Counted from the stretch's first letter, positions 51,679-59,779 are shown. The stretch is DNA of 64,000 bases from Agathobaculum sp. Marseille-P7918 (GCF_900625105.1 NZ_UYYD01000012.1:1-64000), one strand, 5' to 3'. The notes: a model not told the origin generated them from the letters alone. Numbers and translations: made by a program.

Positions 51679-52416
51679 GTGAGAAAATCGAATGTTTTTG
51701 AAGCGGTGAAGGAGTCTGTCACCACAAGGCAGGCTGTGGAAATTTATGGAGTTCCGGTGGGCAGAAACGGGATGGTCTGCTGTCCCTTCCATGATGACAA
51801 ACATCCCAGCATGAAGGTTGACCGCCGGTTCCACTGCTTCGGCTGTCAGGCGGACGGGGATGTGATTGATTTTACCGCCCGTCTGTTCGGGCTGAGCAGC
51901 AAGGAAGCGGCTCTGAAGCTGGCGGAGGATTTCTCTGTCAGTTTTGACGCCAAAGGCCATGACCCGCCCCGCAGGAGGCCGGTCAAACGGAAAATCAGCG
52001 AGGAACTGCGCTACCGGCAGGCGGAGCAGAAATGTTTCCGGGTGCTGTGCGATTATCTGCATCTGCTGGAACGATGGGAACAGGAATACGCCCCGCAGAC
52101 ACCGGAAGAAGCGTGGAACCCGCTGTTCGTGGAGGCCCTGCAAAAGAAACCGTATACGGAGTATCTGCTGGATATTTTCTTGTCCGGCAGCATGGAGGAA
52201 CGGGCCAGCGTGATTGCCGAGTATGGAAAAGAGGTGAGGAAGATTGAGCAGCGAATATCAGAGTTTACCGCCAGCCACCCGGCAGGCCGCCATGAGCGCA
52301 GCCGAAGCCTTAGCGCCGGAGCAGGGCGCCCTCGAGGTTCGGGAAAGCCTCTCCGTCACCGACAAAGGCCAGCCCGCCAACACCATCGGCAACTGCCGGA
52401 CGGTGTTCTGCCATGA
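51679..52416 (+). CDS. CHC2 zinc-finger DNA primase-like protein
   Basis: The N-terminal CHC2 zinc finger is clear: VCCPFHDDKHPSMKV, then FHCFGCQADGDVIDF, with a DnaG-like ribbon. The rest is helical, and no TOPRIM catalytic half is present, so it may work as a zinc-finger subunit with the VapE-type ATPase. The start is uncertain: GTG at 51679 overlaps GGAGGTG, and an in-frame GTG at 51646 exists. The last 170 bp overlap the next gene in another frame; the tail there is Arg/Ser-rich and probably not conserved. Confidence 0.75.
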   Translation: MRKSNVFEAVKESVTTRQAVEIYGVPVGRNGMVCCPFHDDKHPSMKVDRRFHCFGCQADGDVIDFTARLFGLSSKEAALKLAEDFSVSFDAKGHDPPRRRPVKRKISEELRYRQAEQKCFRVLCDYLHLLERWEQEYAPQTPEEAWNPLFVEALQKKPYTEYLLDIFLSGSMEERASVIAEYGKEVRKIEQRISEFTASHPAGRHERSRSLSAGAGRPRGSGKPLRHRQRPARQHHRQLPDGVLP

Positions 52417-53650
52417 CCCTCTCCTGCGTGGGGCAATCCGCCTAAACCTCCTGACTGACCGGGTGGACATTGTGAGGGATCTGGGCTGGCGCAGGAATAC
52501 CAGTGCCATGACGGATACGGACGTGAAGTATCTGCTTCTCTATTTTGAGCAGAATTATGGCCTGACCAGCGAGAAAAAGATGACGGCGGCCCTCTCCATC
52601 GTGGCGAATGAGAACTGCTACCATCCCATACAGGACGTGCTGAATAGCCTTGTGTGGGACGGGACGCCCCGTATCCGCTCCTGTCTCCATCACTTCTTAG
52701 GTGCGGAGATTAGCGACTATGTGGAGGAAATGCTGAAACACTTCCTGCTGGGTGCCATCCGGCGGGTGTTTTCTCCCGGCTCCAAATACGAGGAAATGCT
52801 CTGTCTGGTGGGCGGTCAGGGGGCTGGAAAGTCCAGCTTCTTCCGATTGCTGGCAATCCGGGACGAGTGGTTTTCCGATGATCTGAAAAAGCTGGACGAT
52901 GACCGGGTGTTTTTGAAGCTGCAAGGCCACTGGATCATTGAAATGTCGGAGATGCTGGCGACCAGCAGCGCCAAAAGCATTGAGGAAATCCGCTCGTTCA
53001 TTAGCCGCCAGAAGGAAACCTACCGGACGCCCTACGAGGCTCAGCCTAAAGACCGGCTGCGGCAGTGCGTGTTCGGCGGTTCGTCCAACACACTGGACTT
53101 TTTGCCCCTTGACCGGGCCGGGAACCGGCGTTTCCTTCCCATCATGATTTACCCGGAGAATGCGGAGGTTCACATTTTGGAGGACGAGGACGCCTCCAGA
53201 GCCTATCTTTTGCAGGTCTGGGCAGAGGCCATGACGATTTACCGCAGCGGCCATTATTCCATGAAATTCAGCAAGTCCATCCAGCGTCAGCTTGTGGAGG
53301 TGCAAAAGGATTTCATGCCGGAGGATACGGAGGCCGGGCAGATACAGGGCTTTCTAGAACACTACACCGGCAGCATGGTCTGTTCCAAACAACTTTTCAA
53401 GGAGGCGCTGGGCCACACCTATGACGAGCCGAAGCGGTGGCAGCTACACAATATCAACGAGATCATGAACACGGTGGTGACCGGCTGGAAACCCTTCTCC
53501 AATCCGAGGATGTTCGCCGGATATGGCAGGCAGAGGGGCTGGGAACGGGACGTTTCCGGCAACGAACTGCCCGGCAACGAAGATGGATTTGTGGAGCTAA
53601 CGGAGGAAGAATGCCGCCAGCTGGAACTTCCGAAGGAGTGGATCGCCTGA
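52244..53650 (+). CDS. VapE-family P-loop ATPase/helicase
   Basis: A 468-residue VapE/primase-helicase-like protein. It contains Walker A GGQGAGKSSFFRLL near residue 190 and a Walker B-like WIIEMSEMLA. KSIEEIRSFISRQKETYR and CVFGGSSN (sensor) follow, with LDRAGNRRFLPI marking the family. It probably helps the excised element replicate, together with the CHC2 protein upstream. The TTG at 52244 follows GAGGTGAGG and overlaps the primase gene. Confidence 0.85.
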   Translation: MSSEYQSLPPATRQAAMSAAEALAPEQGALEVRESLSVTDKGQPANTIGNCRTVFCHDPLLRGAIRLNLLTDRVDIVRDLGWRRNTSAMTDTDVKYLLLYFEQNYGLTSEKKMTAALSIVANENCYHPIQDVLNSLVWDGTPRIRSCLHHFLGAEISDYVEEMLKHFLLGAIRRVFSPGSKYEEMLCLVGGQGAGKSSFFRLLAIRDEWFSDDLKKLDDDRVFLKLQGHWIIEMSEMLATSSAKSIEEIRSFISRQKETYRTPYEAQPKDRLRQCVFGGSSNTLDFLPLDRAGNRRFLPIMIYPENAEVHILEDEDASRAYLLQVWAEAMTIYRSGHYSMKFSKSIQRQLVEVQKDFMPEDTEAGQIQGFLEHYTGSMVCSKQLFKEALGHTYDEPKRWQLHNINEIMNTVVTGWKPFSNPRMFAGYGRQRGWERDVSGNELPGNEDGFVELTEEECRQLELPKEWIA

Positions 53651-53880
53651 AATTGGCGGTCTGTTGCCGGGATGGTTGTCAGCCCGTTGCCGGGGTCGTT
53701 GCCGGGAATTTTCCGGCCTGGATACGGAAAAAGCCTGTAAATATGGCATTTTCTAATATCTATCTCTACCTCCGGCAACGAAAGCAACGAGATTTTTCAA
53801 GAAAATTTATAAAGTAAGATTTGCAGGTCAGACGATAGTTTACAGGTTTTCAGAGGTTCGTTGCCGGACTTCGTTGCCGG
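53556..53880. repeat. Eight GTTGCCGG/CCGGCAAC octamers
   Basis: GTTGCCGG occurs at 53663, 53686, 53698, 53860 and 53873, and its reverse complement at 53556, 53571 and 53772, eight copies in 325 bp at the end of and after the VapE gene. Such clusters can serve as iterons for an origin or as binding sites. No gene is seen from 53651 to 53917 apart from these repeats. Confidence 0.55.
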
Positions 53881-53917
53881 TGCTGCCGTCCGGCCTGTCT
53901 CTCTATGGAGGTAGCCT

Positions 53918-54085
53918 ATGGGAAAAAGCAAACAGCAGAAAAATAAAGTCCGTTTTGTGGTGGTGCGGGAGTTCTCCGGGGAGAAGTCCATGCGGGAAGC
54001 CTTTGAGCAGCTCATTGAGCGCCAGACCTGCGAACATTTTGAGGAATGGTTGGAACGGCGGGAAATGGCAGAGAACGCTGCGTAA
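53918..54085 (+). CDS. 55-residue charged element protein
   Basis: A short frame with TGGAGGTAG upstream of ATG at 53918. The product is basic at first (GKSKQQKNKVRF), then helical and acidic (SMREAFEQLIERQ, EWLERREMAENAA). Small proteins of this type lie just upstream of large serine recombinases in clostridial elements; the function is unknown. It ends immediately before the recombinase promoter. Confidence 0.6.
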   Translation: MGKSKQQKNKVRFVVVREFSGEKSMREAFEQLIERQTCEHFEEWLERREMAENAA

Positions 54086-54091
54086 AAACGG

Positions 54092-54143
54092 TTGATTCAG
54101 TGACAGGGACATGGTACTATAATGGTATCGTGTCCCTGTTCAT
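54092..54143 (+). promoter_or_regulatory. Serine recombinase promoter within a palindrome
   Basis: A perfect -10 TATAAT (54118-54123) lies in the loop of a dyad with arms ACAGGGACA-TG-G-TAC and GTA-T-C-GTGTCCCTGT (about 54103-54140). TTCAGT at 54095-54100 is a weak -35, 17 bp upstream. A regulator or the recombinase itself binding the dyad would shut off transcription. Confidence 0.55.
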
Positions 54144-54157
54144 AGAAGGAGAACGCT

Positions 54158-55807
54158 ATGAGCAGGAAAAAACAAGTCTATGAGAAAATCACTGCTCTCT
54201 ACTGCCGCATCTCTCTGGATGACGGCGGCGATAATGAGAGCATGAGCATCAGCAACCAGAAAATCATGCTTCGGGACTTTGCTGAAAAGCATGGGATGTT
54301 CCAGTATGAGTATTACGTGGATGACGGCTATACGGGCCGTAATTTCAACCGCCCTGCCTTTCAGCGCATGATCGCTGACATTGAGGCGGGGAAAATTGGC
54401 TGCGTCATCACGAAAGACCTATCCAGACTTGGTAGGAATTATATCGAAGCTGGCAGCTATATCGAAATCTTTTTCCCCAAACACAATGTACGCTATATTG
54501 CCATCACGGACGGCGTGGACAGCCTGACCCGTCAGGAGATGGACATTACGCCCTTTAAGAATATCCTGAACGATATGTACAGCCGGGATATTTCCAAAAA
54601 GGTGCTGGCGGGCATCAGCACCCGCTCCCGGCAGGGAAAGTTCTGCGGCGGGACGCCGCCCTTCGGCCTGATGCGTGACCCGGAGGACAAAGGGCATCTC
54701 ATCATTGACCCGGAGACAGCGCCCATCATCCGCAAAATCTATGATTACGCCCTTGACGGGCTGGGCTGCATGAGAATTTCCAAACGGCTGATGGAAGAAA
54801 AAACTCCCATCACCCATGTGAAAGCCAACACGGAGTTTGACGCTAACTACTATTCCTGGGGTGGAGCCAGAATCAGCCACATCCTGCGAAATCCCTTCTA
54901 TAAGGGCGCACATCTGGTTTTTCGGACACACCAGAAGGGCATCCGTTCCAACACCTATGACATTATTCCCCGTGACCAGTGGGAAGTGATCGAGGGCTGC
55001 CATGAGGCCATTGTGACGCCGGAAGAATGGGAACAGGTACAGGAACTCATGGACCGCAGGCCGATCATTAAGGAAAATTCCTGCCCTTTCTACAACCTGT
55101 TCCACGGTCTGGTCTACTGTGCCACCTGCGGGAAGTCCATGCAGCTGCGGTATGAGAAAGTAGGACGAACCGGCAAGAACCGCTTCACCGGCGAGATGCG
55201 GGAACCGATTGATAAAGCATACTATATCTGCCAGACCTACAACCGCATGGGCTGCAAGGTCTGCTCCAGCCACAAGATTGAGGCCAGGGATTTATACAAT
55301 CTGGTACTGAAAGACATTCAGGAACTGGCGGCGCAGGCCATGAAGGACGCCGATGCGTTCTACCAGCGGCTCAGCAGCCGGATGGAGCGCCGGTATCTGG
55401 TGGACGCTTCTCAGACCGAGAAGGAACGTCAGCGGCTGGAAGCCCGAAATCAGGAAATTGACGGGATGTTTTTGAGCTTGTACACGGACAAGGCCAAAGG
55501 CATCCTGACCGAGCAGCGGTTTGTGAAGCTGACGGCGGCGCTGGAACAGGAGCAGGAATCCAACCAGAAGCGCCTGCATGACCTGGCAATGATGCAAAGC
55601 CGGGCTGACGCTCAGGAAAGCGAAGTCCGCACCTTTATCAAGGAAATCCGGCGCTATTCCGCCATCGAGGAACTGGACGAGGCGGTGCTGAACCGGCTCA
55701 TCAGCCGGATTCTGATCGGCGAGGTCAAGAAGGTGGACGGACAAAAGGTGCAGGAAGTCAAGATCGTTTACAACTTTGTCGGGGAAATCCCGGAGATTGC
55801 AGCATAA
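54158..55807 (+). CDS. Large serine recombinase (TnpX-like)
   Basis: A 549-residue recombinase. The resolvase domain has the catalytic serine S19 in LYCRISLDDG and the ITKDLSRLGRNYIEAG motif. A recombinase domain (about 165-290; TPPFGLMRDPEDKG) follows, then a zinc ribbon (YCATCGKSM; YICQTYNRMGCKVCSSHKIE) and a coiled coil. AGAAGGAG precedes the ATG at 54158. It should excise and integrate the nested element as in Tn4451. The last 54 bp recur at 59144. Confidence 0.9.
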   Translation: MSRKKQVYEKITALYCRISLDDGGDNESMSISNQKIMLRDFAEKHGMFQYEYYVDDGYTGRNFNRPAFQRMIADIEAGKIGCVITKDLSRLGRNYIEAGSYIEIFFPKHNVRYIAITDGVDSLTRQEMDITPFKNILNDMYSRDISKKVLAGISTRSRQGKFCGGTPPFGLMRDPEDKGHLIIDPETAPIIRKIYDYALDGLGCMRISKRLMEEKTPITHVKANTEFDANYYSWGGARISHILRNPFYKGAHLVFRTHQKGIRSNTYDIIPRDQWEVIEGCHEAIVTPEEWEQVQELMDRRPIIKENSCPFYNLFHGLVYCATCGKSMQLRYEKVGRTGKNRFTGEMREPIDKAYYICQTYNRMGCKVCSSHKIEARDLYNLVLKDIQELAAQAMKDADAFYQRLSSRMERRYLVDASQTEKERQRLEARNQEIDGMFLSLYTDKAKGILTEQRFVKLTAALEQEQESNQKRLHDLAMMQSRADAQESEVRTFIKEIRRYSAIEELDEAVLNRLISRILIGEVKKVDGQKVQEVKIVYNFVGEIPEIAA

Positions 55808-55818
55808 GGACAGTATAG

Positions 55819-55846
55819 CCCTCCCCATGTCGGGGAGGGTTAATTT
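55819..55846 (+). terminator. Terminator after the serine recombinase
   Basis: CCCTCCCC at 55819-55826 pairs with GGGGAGGG at 55832-55839, followed by TTAATTTA. It is 11 bp after the recombinase stop. Confidence 0.75.
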
Positions 55847-55912
55847 ATGTACCAAATCGCAAAATGACAACTTCTGATCAATCTCGGAAACAAGATGAAA
55901 TTCAAAAAAAGG

Positions 55913-55942
55913 TTGACAAAGGATATTCCTATATAGTATAAT
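55913..55942 (+). promoter_or_regulatory. Strong promoter of the radical SAM pair cassette
   Basis: TTGACA (55913-55918), 18 bp, TATAAT (55937-55942): both boxes are perfect consensus. AAGGAGG and the flavin reductase-like gene follow. The MarR regulator encoded in the same operon may act here. Confidence 0.8.
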
Positions 55943-55974
55943 ATTAAATGAAATCAAATAAGGAGGTTCCTACA

Positions 55975-56478
55975 ATGAAAAAAATTGATATTGGCAATGC
56001 GCCTGCTTACACTTCCCCCAATTCCATGACTCTGATCTGTACAGAGAAACCGGATGGCAGCACCAATCTTGCGACTCTGGCATTTTGGGCTTTTGCGTCC
56101 ACCAATCCCGGAAAGATCATGTTCTCCCTGAACAAAGGGGCTTACAGCTTGGAACTGCTGGCTGAGAAGAAAGAAGTTGTTCTCGCCATTCCTGGAGTTG
56201 AACTGACCGGCGCTCTGATAGGCTGTGGCACCTGTTCCGGACGTGATACGGATAAGGCTGCTAAGGTCGGTCTGACGATGCAGGAAGTGGAGGGCACAAA
56301 CATCAAGGCTCCTGTTCCCTGCAAGCTGCTCATTCATGCGACTGTTGCCCAGACGATGGATGCGGACGATCATGTTGTCCACCTCTGCGATATCAAGGGT
56401 GTTTACGGCGATGAAGATGTGGATGCTGTATTTGGCTGGAAAGGTTACGCTGAATTTGCGGCTGCGCAGCAGAAATAA
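55975..56478 (+). CDS. Flavin reductase-like FMN-binding protein
   Basis: A 167-residue split-barrel flavoprotein of the flavin reductase (DIM6/NTAB-like) family. ICTEKPDGSTNLATLAFWAF, KIMFSLNKGAYSLELLAEKK and the RDTDKAAKVGLTMQEVEGTN stretch are characteristic, with CGTCSGRD as a cysteine pair. It may supply reduced flavin or bind FMN for redox chemistry. AAGGAGG precedes the ATG at 55975. It opens the cassette with a MarR regulator and the radical SAM pair. Confidence 0.8.
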   Translation: MKKIDIGNAPAYTSPNSMTLICTEKPDGSTNLATLAFWAFASTNPGKIMFSLNKGAYSLELLAEKKEVVLAIPGVELTGALIGCGTCSGRDTDKAAKVGLTMQEVEGTNIKAPVPCKLLIHATVAQTMDADDHVVHLCDIKGVYGDEDVDAVFGWKGYAEFAAAQQK

Positions 56479-56485
56479 GAAAGGA

Positions 56486-56515
56486 CAAGGCGACTGTCTG
56501 CGGATGGTCGCCTTG
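56486..56515 (+). other. Hairpin between flavin reductase and MarR genes
   Basis: CAAGGCGAC at 56486-56494 pairs with GTCGCCTTG at 56507-56515. No T tract follows. It may stabilise the upstream message or partly reduce readthrough into the MarR gene. Confidence 0.5.
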
Positions 56516-56532
56516 CGGTTTGAGGTGGCAAT

Positions 56533-56964
56533 ATGAAAACACAAGGCGGATTTTTGATAACCCGGATCAAACAGGTCGGTGGACGTGTTTTTGAACGCAT
56601 ATTGAGCGAAAAAAACATTGATGCTTTTAATGGCTCCCAGGGAAGGATTCTATATATCCTCTGGCAGAAGGATGGCGTTCCCATCAGTGAGTTGTCAAAG
56701 GAGACCGGTCTTGCCACGACCACGCTGACCAGTATGCTCGACCGCATGGAGGCGGCGAACCTGATCTATCGGGACAGAGGCGACAAAGACCGGAGAAAGA
56801 TCCTCATTTTTCTGACAGAAGAAGCCAAAGGTTTGGAGCAGGAATATAATGAAGTAACGGAAGAAATCAGCAACATTTATTACAAGGGATTTTCCGAGGC
56901 GGAAATCGAGCAGCTGGAGAACTATCTCCACCGCATCCTGAAAAATGTGGAGGATGTTCTCTGA
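56533..56964 (+). CDS. MarR-family regulator of the radical SAM pair
   Basis: A 143-residue MarR protein. The winged helix has SQGRILYILWQKDGVPISELSK, ETGLATTTLTSMLDRMEAANLI and the wing YRDRGDKDRRKILIFLTEEA. TTGAGGTGG precedes the ATG at 56533. It overlaps the first radical SAM gene by one base. A MarR protein accompanies this mobile radical SAM pair elsewhere in Firmicutes and presumably senses the pair's substrate or a drug. Confidence 0.85.
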   Translation: MKTQGGFLITRIKQVGGRVFERILSEKNIDAFNGSQGRILYILWQKDGVPISELSKETGLATTTLTSMLDRMEAANLIYRDRGDKDRRKILIFLTEEAKGLEQEYNEVTEEISNIYYKGFSEAEIEQLENYLHRILKNVEDVL

Positions 56965-57653
56965 TGAGCGTCTGCATTAAGGACAATATTCAAAACATGA
57001 ATCTGGTCATCGGCTGTACAGTGGGCTGTCCCTACTGTTATGCCCGGAATAATGTAAAGCGGTATCATATGATAGATGACTTCAGCAGGCCGGAGTTTTT
57101 TCCGAATAAGCTTCGGCTGATGGAAAAGAAGCGCCCGCAGAATTTCCTGCTGACCGGTATGAGCGATTTGGCGGGATGGCAGCCGGAGTGGCGGGATAAG
57201 GTATTCGCAAAGATTCGGGAAAACCCGCAGCATCAATTCCTGTTTTTGTCAAAGCGTCCCGACCTGCTGGATTTTGAGACAGACTTGGAAAACGCATGGT
57301 TTGGCGTCACTGTCACAAGGAAATCAGAGCTGTGGCGCATCGACACGCTGAAGGCCAATATCCGGGCAAAGCACTATCATGTTACATTTGAGCCGCTATT
57401 TGATGATCCCGGCGAAGTGAATCTATCCGGTATCGACTGGATCGTGGTCGGGACGATGACCGGGGCACAAGGTAAAAAAACACGAACAGACCCGGCATGG
57501 GCGTTTTCCCTTGTGGAACAGGCCCACGCTTTCGGCATCCCTGCTTTTATGAAAGAAGACCTTGTTCCCATTGTGGGCGAAACAAACATGGTACAGCAGT
57601 TCCCGGAAGCATTCAACCAGGTGCTGGAGGTACAGAGGAAATGGCACAGATAG
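56964..57653 (+). CDS. Radical SAM mobile pair protein A-like (DUF5131)
   Basis: A 229-residue protein of the DUF5131/phage Gp37-like radical SAM group. The cluster motif C18-X3-C22-X2-C25 (GCTVGCPYCYARN) has the usual radical SAM spacing. FLLTGMSDLAGWQPEW, FLFLSKRPDLL and the GTMTGAQGK loop follow. It starts one base inside the MarR gene and overlaps protein B by 13 bp, so the two are made together. The pair is recognised on mobile elements, but its reaction is unknown. Confidence 0.85.
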   Translation: MSVCIKDNIQNMNLVIGCTVGCPYCYARNNVKRYHMIDDFSRPEFFPNKLRLMEKKRPQNFLLTGMSDLAGWQPEWRDKVFAKIRENPQHQFLFLSKRPDLLDFETDLENAWFGVTVTRKSELWRIDTLKANIRAKHYHVTFEPLFDDPGEVNLSGIDWIVVGTMTGAQGKKTRTDPAWAFSLVEQAHAFGIPAFMKEDLVPIVGETNMVQQFPEAFNQVLEVQRKWHR

Positions 57654-58552
57654 AGATGGGCGGCGTCCTGCTCGGAGAAGTTGAAACGAAAAATATCATG
57701 ACCAAATCCAGTCTGCCGGTGGGCGGATATTCTGTCAACCCCTATGTGGGCTGCACCCATGCCTGCAAATACTGCTATGCATCTTTTATGAAGCGATTCA
57801 CCGGACACTCGGAGGAATGGGGCACGTTCCTTGATGTGAAGCATTGGCCGAAAATCAAAAATCCGAAGAAATATGCGGGACAGCGTATCGTGATTGGCTC
57901 CGTGACCGATGGCTATCTACCGCAGGAGGAGCAGTTTGGCAATACCAGAAAACTGCTGGAGCAGCTTAAAGGCAGTGGTGCGGATATTTTGATTTGTACC
58001 AAATCCGACCTTGTGGTGCGTGACATTGATCTTCTGAAGGAGCTGGGGCAGGTTACAGTGTCGTGGTCGATCAATACGCTGGATGAGGATTTCAAAGATG
58101 ATATGGACAGTGCTGTAAGCATCAAACGGCGGCTTGCGGCTATGAAGCAGATTTATGATGCAGGCATTCGCACCGTCTGTTTTGTTGCGCCGGTTTTTCC
58201 GGGCATCACGGATTTTGAAGCAATCTTTGAACGAGTGAAGGATCAGTGCGACCTATTCTGGCTGGAAAACCTGAACCTGCGCGGCGGTTTCAAAAAGACG
58301 ATTATGGATTACATAGCAGAGAAGCATTCTGACCTTGTGCCGCTTTATGACGAAATCTATAACAAACACAACCGCAGCTATTTCAAAACTCTGGAAGAAA
58401 AAGCCGAAGAAATGGCAAAGCAATATGACTGTCCCTTTGTTGATAATGAAATGCCCTACGGCAGGGTGCCGCAGGGACATCCAATCATCGTAGATTATTT
58501 CTATCATGAGGAAGTCCGTGGAACAGAGAATACAGGAAAACGGAACAAATAA
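57641..58552 (+). CDS. Radical SAM mobile pair protein B-like (SPL-like)
   Basis: A 303-residue radical SAM enzyme of the spore photoproduct lyase/Rv2578c-like group. The cluster motif is C38-X3-C42-X2-C45 (GCTHACKYCYASFM). KRFTGHSEEWGTFLDVK, IVIGSVTDGYLPQE, ILICTKSDLVVRD and VSWSINTLDEDFK follow. AGAGGAA precedes the ATG at 57641 inside gene A. SPL-like proteins repair or modify nucleic acids. With A it may form a two-enzyme modification system; this is an inference. Confidence 0.85.
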   Translation: MAQIEMGGVLLGEVETKNIMTKSSLPVGGYSVNPYVGCTHACKYCYASFMKRFTGHSEEWGTFLDVKHWPKIKNPKKYAGQRIVIGSVTDGYLPQEEQFGNTRKLLEQLKGSGADILICTKSDLVVRDIDLLKELGQVTVSWSINTLDEDFKDDMDSAVSIKRRLAAMKQIYDAGIRTVCFVAPVFPGITDFEAIFERVKDQCDLFWLENLNLRGGFKKTIMDYIAEKHSDLVPLYDEIYNKHNRSYFKTLEEKAEEMAKQYDCPFVDNEMPYGRVPQGHPIIVDYFYHEEVRGTENTGKRNK

Positions 58553-58575
58553 TATATTTAAGGAGAGGTAAAGAA

Positions 58576-58886
58576 ATGAAAAAGTAAAGATTACAGTATT
58601 AAAGACAACTTTAGACAAAGATTTAGCAAAAGAATATGGAGTGAACGGCTTGGGCGTATGTCCTTTCTTTAAAGAGGGCCAGGTATTTGTCACGGACATT
58701 TCAAAACCAGATGGATTTTGCGATGAGGCATGGAAAGCAATTTCTCATTATGCATTTGCGTTATCTCATGGTCACACGGAACCGTTTTTTGGCGGAAGCT
58801 GGATTGAAAACCCTGAAGTAGCAATAACTTGCTGTAATGATGGAATTCGCCCGGTAGTTTTCAAAATGGAAACTGTAAATGAATAA
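58576..58886 (+). pseudogene. TIGR04076-like protein with frameshift after start
   Basis: The ribosome site AGGAGAGGTA precedes ATG at 58576, but that frame reads ATG AAA AAG TAA. Deleting one base fewer from the A run would join it to the long frame beginning GTA at 58584, which reads KITVLKTTLDKDLAKEYGV, then CPFFKEGQVFV, DEAWKAISHYAFALSHGH and ITCCNDGIRPVVFK. This is the TIGR04076 family of small proteins of unknown role. Either the gene is broken, or slippage on AAAAA or a GTG start at 58641 allows expression. Confidence 0.65.
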
Positions 58887-59143
58887 ATCAATAACTGTAT
58901 ATCAAAGACAGTTGGAATAGTCACCGGCGCCGCTTTTTCATCACTGGTGACAGCACCGCCTGCCTTTGCAGGCAGACAATCACAGGTGACAGTATAGAGT
59001 GCTACCGCACCCTCCACTATCATTCAAAACTGAATACCAGCCACCCAATAGCGGTCAGCGACAGCAGCAAGTCTGAAAAGATTTGCTGCTTTTTTTATTG
59101 TCCGATTAACCATTTTAAATTCATCACTTGACATTGTGGCAAA
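58887..59143. other. Noncoding remnant region
   Basis: No intact gene is seen. A short frame just after 58900 (KTVGIVTGAAFSSLVTAPPAF, a signal-like peptide) lacks a start, so it looks like a gene fragment. A terminator lies at 59063-59096. Confidence 0.4.
59063..59096 (+). terminator. Rightward terminator
   Basis: AGCAGCAA at 59063-59070 pairs with TTGCTGCT at 59083-59090 with an inner TCT/AGA stem, followed by six T residues. Confidence 0.75.
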
Positions 59144-59197
59144 GAGGTCAAGATTATTTATAACTTTGTCGGGGAAATCCCGGAGATTGCAGCATAA
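59144..59197 (+). repeat. Copy of the serine recombinase 3' end
   Basis: These 54 bases encode EVKIIYNFVGEIPEIAA and TAA, matching the last 54 bases of the recombinase gene (55754-55807) at about 50 of 54 positions. The recombinase gene itself is absent upstream. The copy flanks the radical SAM pair cassette (55808-59143), so it marks either a second, lost recombinase gene or an end of a mobile cassette. Confidence 0.75.
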
Positions 59198-59213
59198 GAA
59201 CAATACAATGGAA

Positions 59214-59257
59214 AAACAGACAAGTTTTACTAATAGTGCAAAACTTGTCTGTTTTTT
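59214..59257. terminator. Bidirectional terminator
   Basis: AAACAGACAAGTTTT at 59214-59228 pairs with AAAACTTGTCTGTTT at 59240-59254, with T residues on both sides. It ends the minus-strand HxlR gene. Confidence 0.85.
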
Positions 59258-59585
59258 ATTGCCGTCCTTCTTTTTTATATGCGCTTCCCCACTGCTCCAT
59301 TGCAATGATGATGGGACGCATGGATTCTCCCAATTCACTCAAAGCGTATTCGACTCGTGGAGGCACTTCTGGATAAACTGTCCGGGTGATAATACCATCT
59401 GCTTCCATAGACCGTAGGCTGTCCGTCAATACCTTTTGGCTGATACCTGCTAAGTCCTTTTTCAATTCGTTAAATCTCCAGGGGCGCAGGAGCAGATTTC
59501 GCAGAATCAGAAGTTTCCATTTACTCCCAATGATTGAAACGGTCGTAGCTACCGGGCAGGCAGGCATTTCTTCTTTTGTCAGCAT
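59256..59585 (-). CDS. HxlR-family regulator
   Basis: A 109-residue winged-helix protein with CPVATTVSIIGSKWKLLILR (the family cysteine near residue 11), LRPWRFNELKKDLAGISQKVLTDSL and PPRVEYALSELGESM. The ATG at 59585 is preceded by GAGGTG. It is divergent from the cysteine-repeat peptide gene, and a GTCAC-N6-GTGAC dyad lies between them. It is the likely regulator of the peptide/maturase cluster and may sense redox or electrophile stress through its cysteine. Confidence 0.85.
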   Translation of the reverse strand: MLTKEEMPACPVATTVSIIGSKWKLLILRNLLLRPWRFNELKKDLAGISQKVLTDSLRSMEADGIITRTVYPEVPPRVEYALSELGESMRPIIIAMEQWGSAYKKEGRQ

Positions 59586-59662
59586 ATTTTCACCTCATTC
59601 CTATAGTTCAAAATCAAATGTTATATTTAAATTATAATGTAGTATGCGATTGTTTTCAAGTG

Positions 59663-59678
59663 GTCACAAAAAGGTGAC
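59663..59678. promoter_or_regulatory. Candidate HxlR operator
   Basis: GTCAC at 59663-59667 and GTGAC at 59674-59678 form a dyad in the divergent region between the HxlR gene and the cysteine-repeat peptide gene. A TACAAT -10 box for the peptide gene lies at 59724-59729 with no clear -35. Confidence 0.45.
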
Positions 59679-59779
59679 TAAGTAATAGATTTGTGCGTAC
59701 TTTTTTTTACTTTCTTTATCCAATACAATAAAAATCAAGAACCGAAAAGGTTCTAAAATCTAAAATGGAGGTAATAACA

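Larger units (their letters stand above)
47325..55860. mobile_element. Serine-recombinase element nested in the coupling-protein gene
   Basis: The insert starts within the last 50 bp of the broken virD4/traG frame and contains tnpV-like, regulator, mobilisation, primase, VapE and large serine recombinase genes, an order typical of Tn4451-like and related mobilisable elements. The recombinase at 54158 lies near the right edge. The right limit is uncertain: the remainder of the traG frame is not found before 64000, so the insert may continue through the cargo that follows. Confidence 0.65.

Noticed and set aside
53556-53880. CRISPR array from the GTTGCCGG octamers
   Set aside because: Units are only 8 bp, in both orientations and with irregular spacing; no cas genes are nearby.
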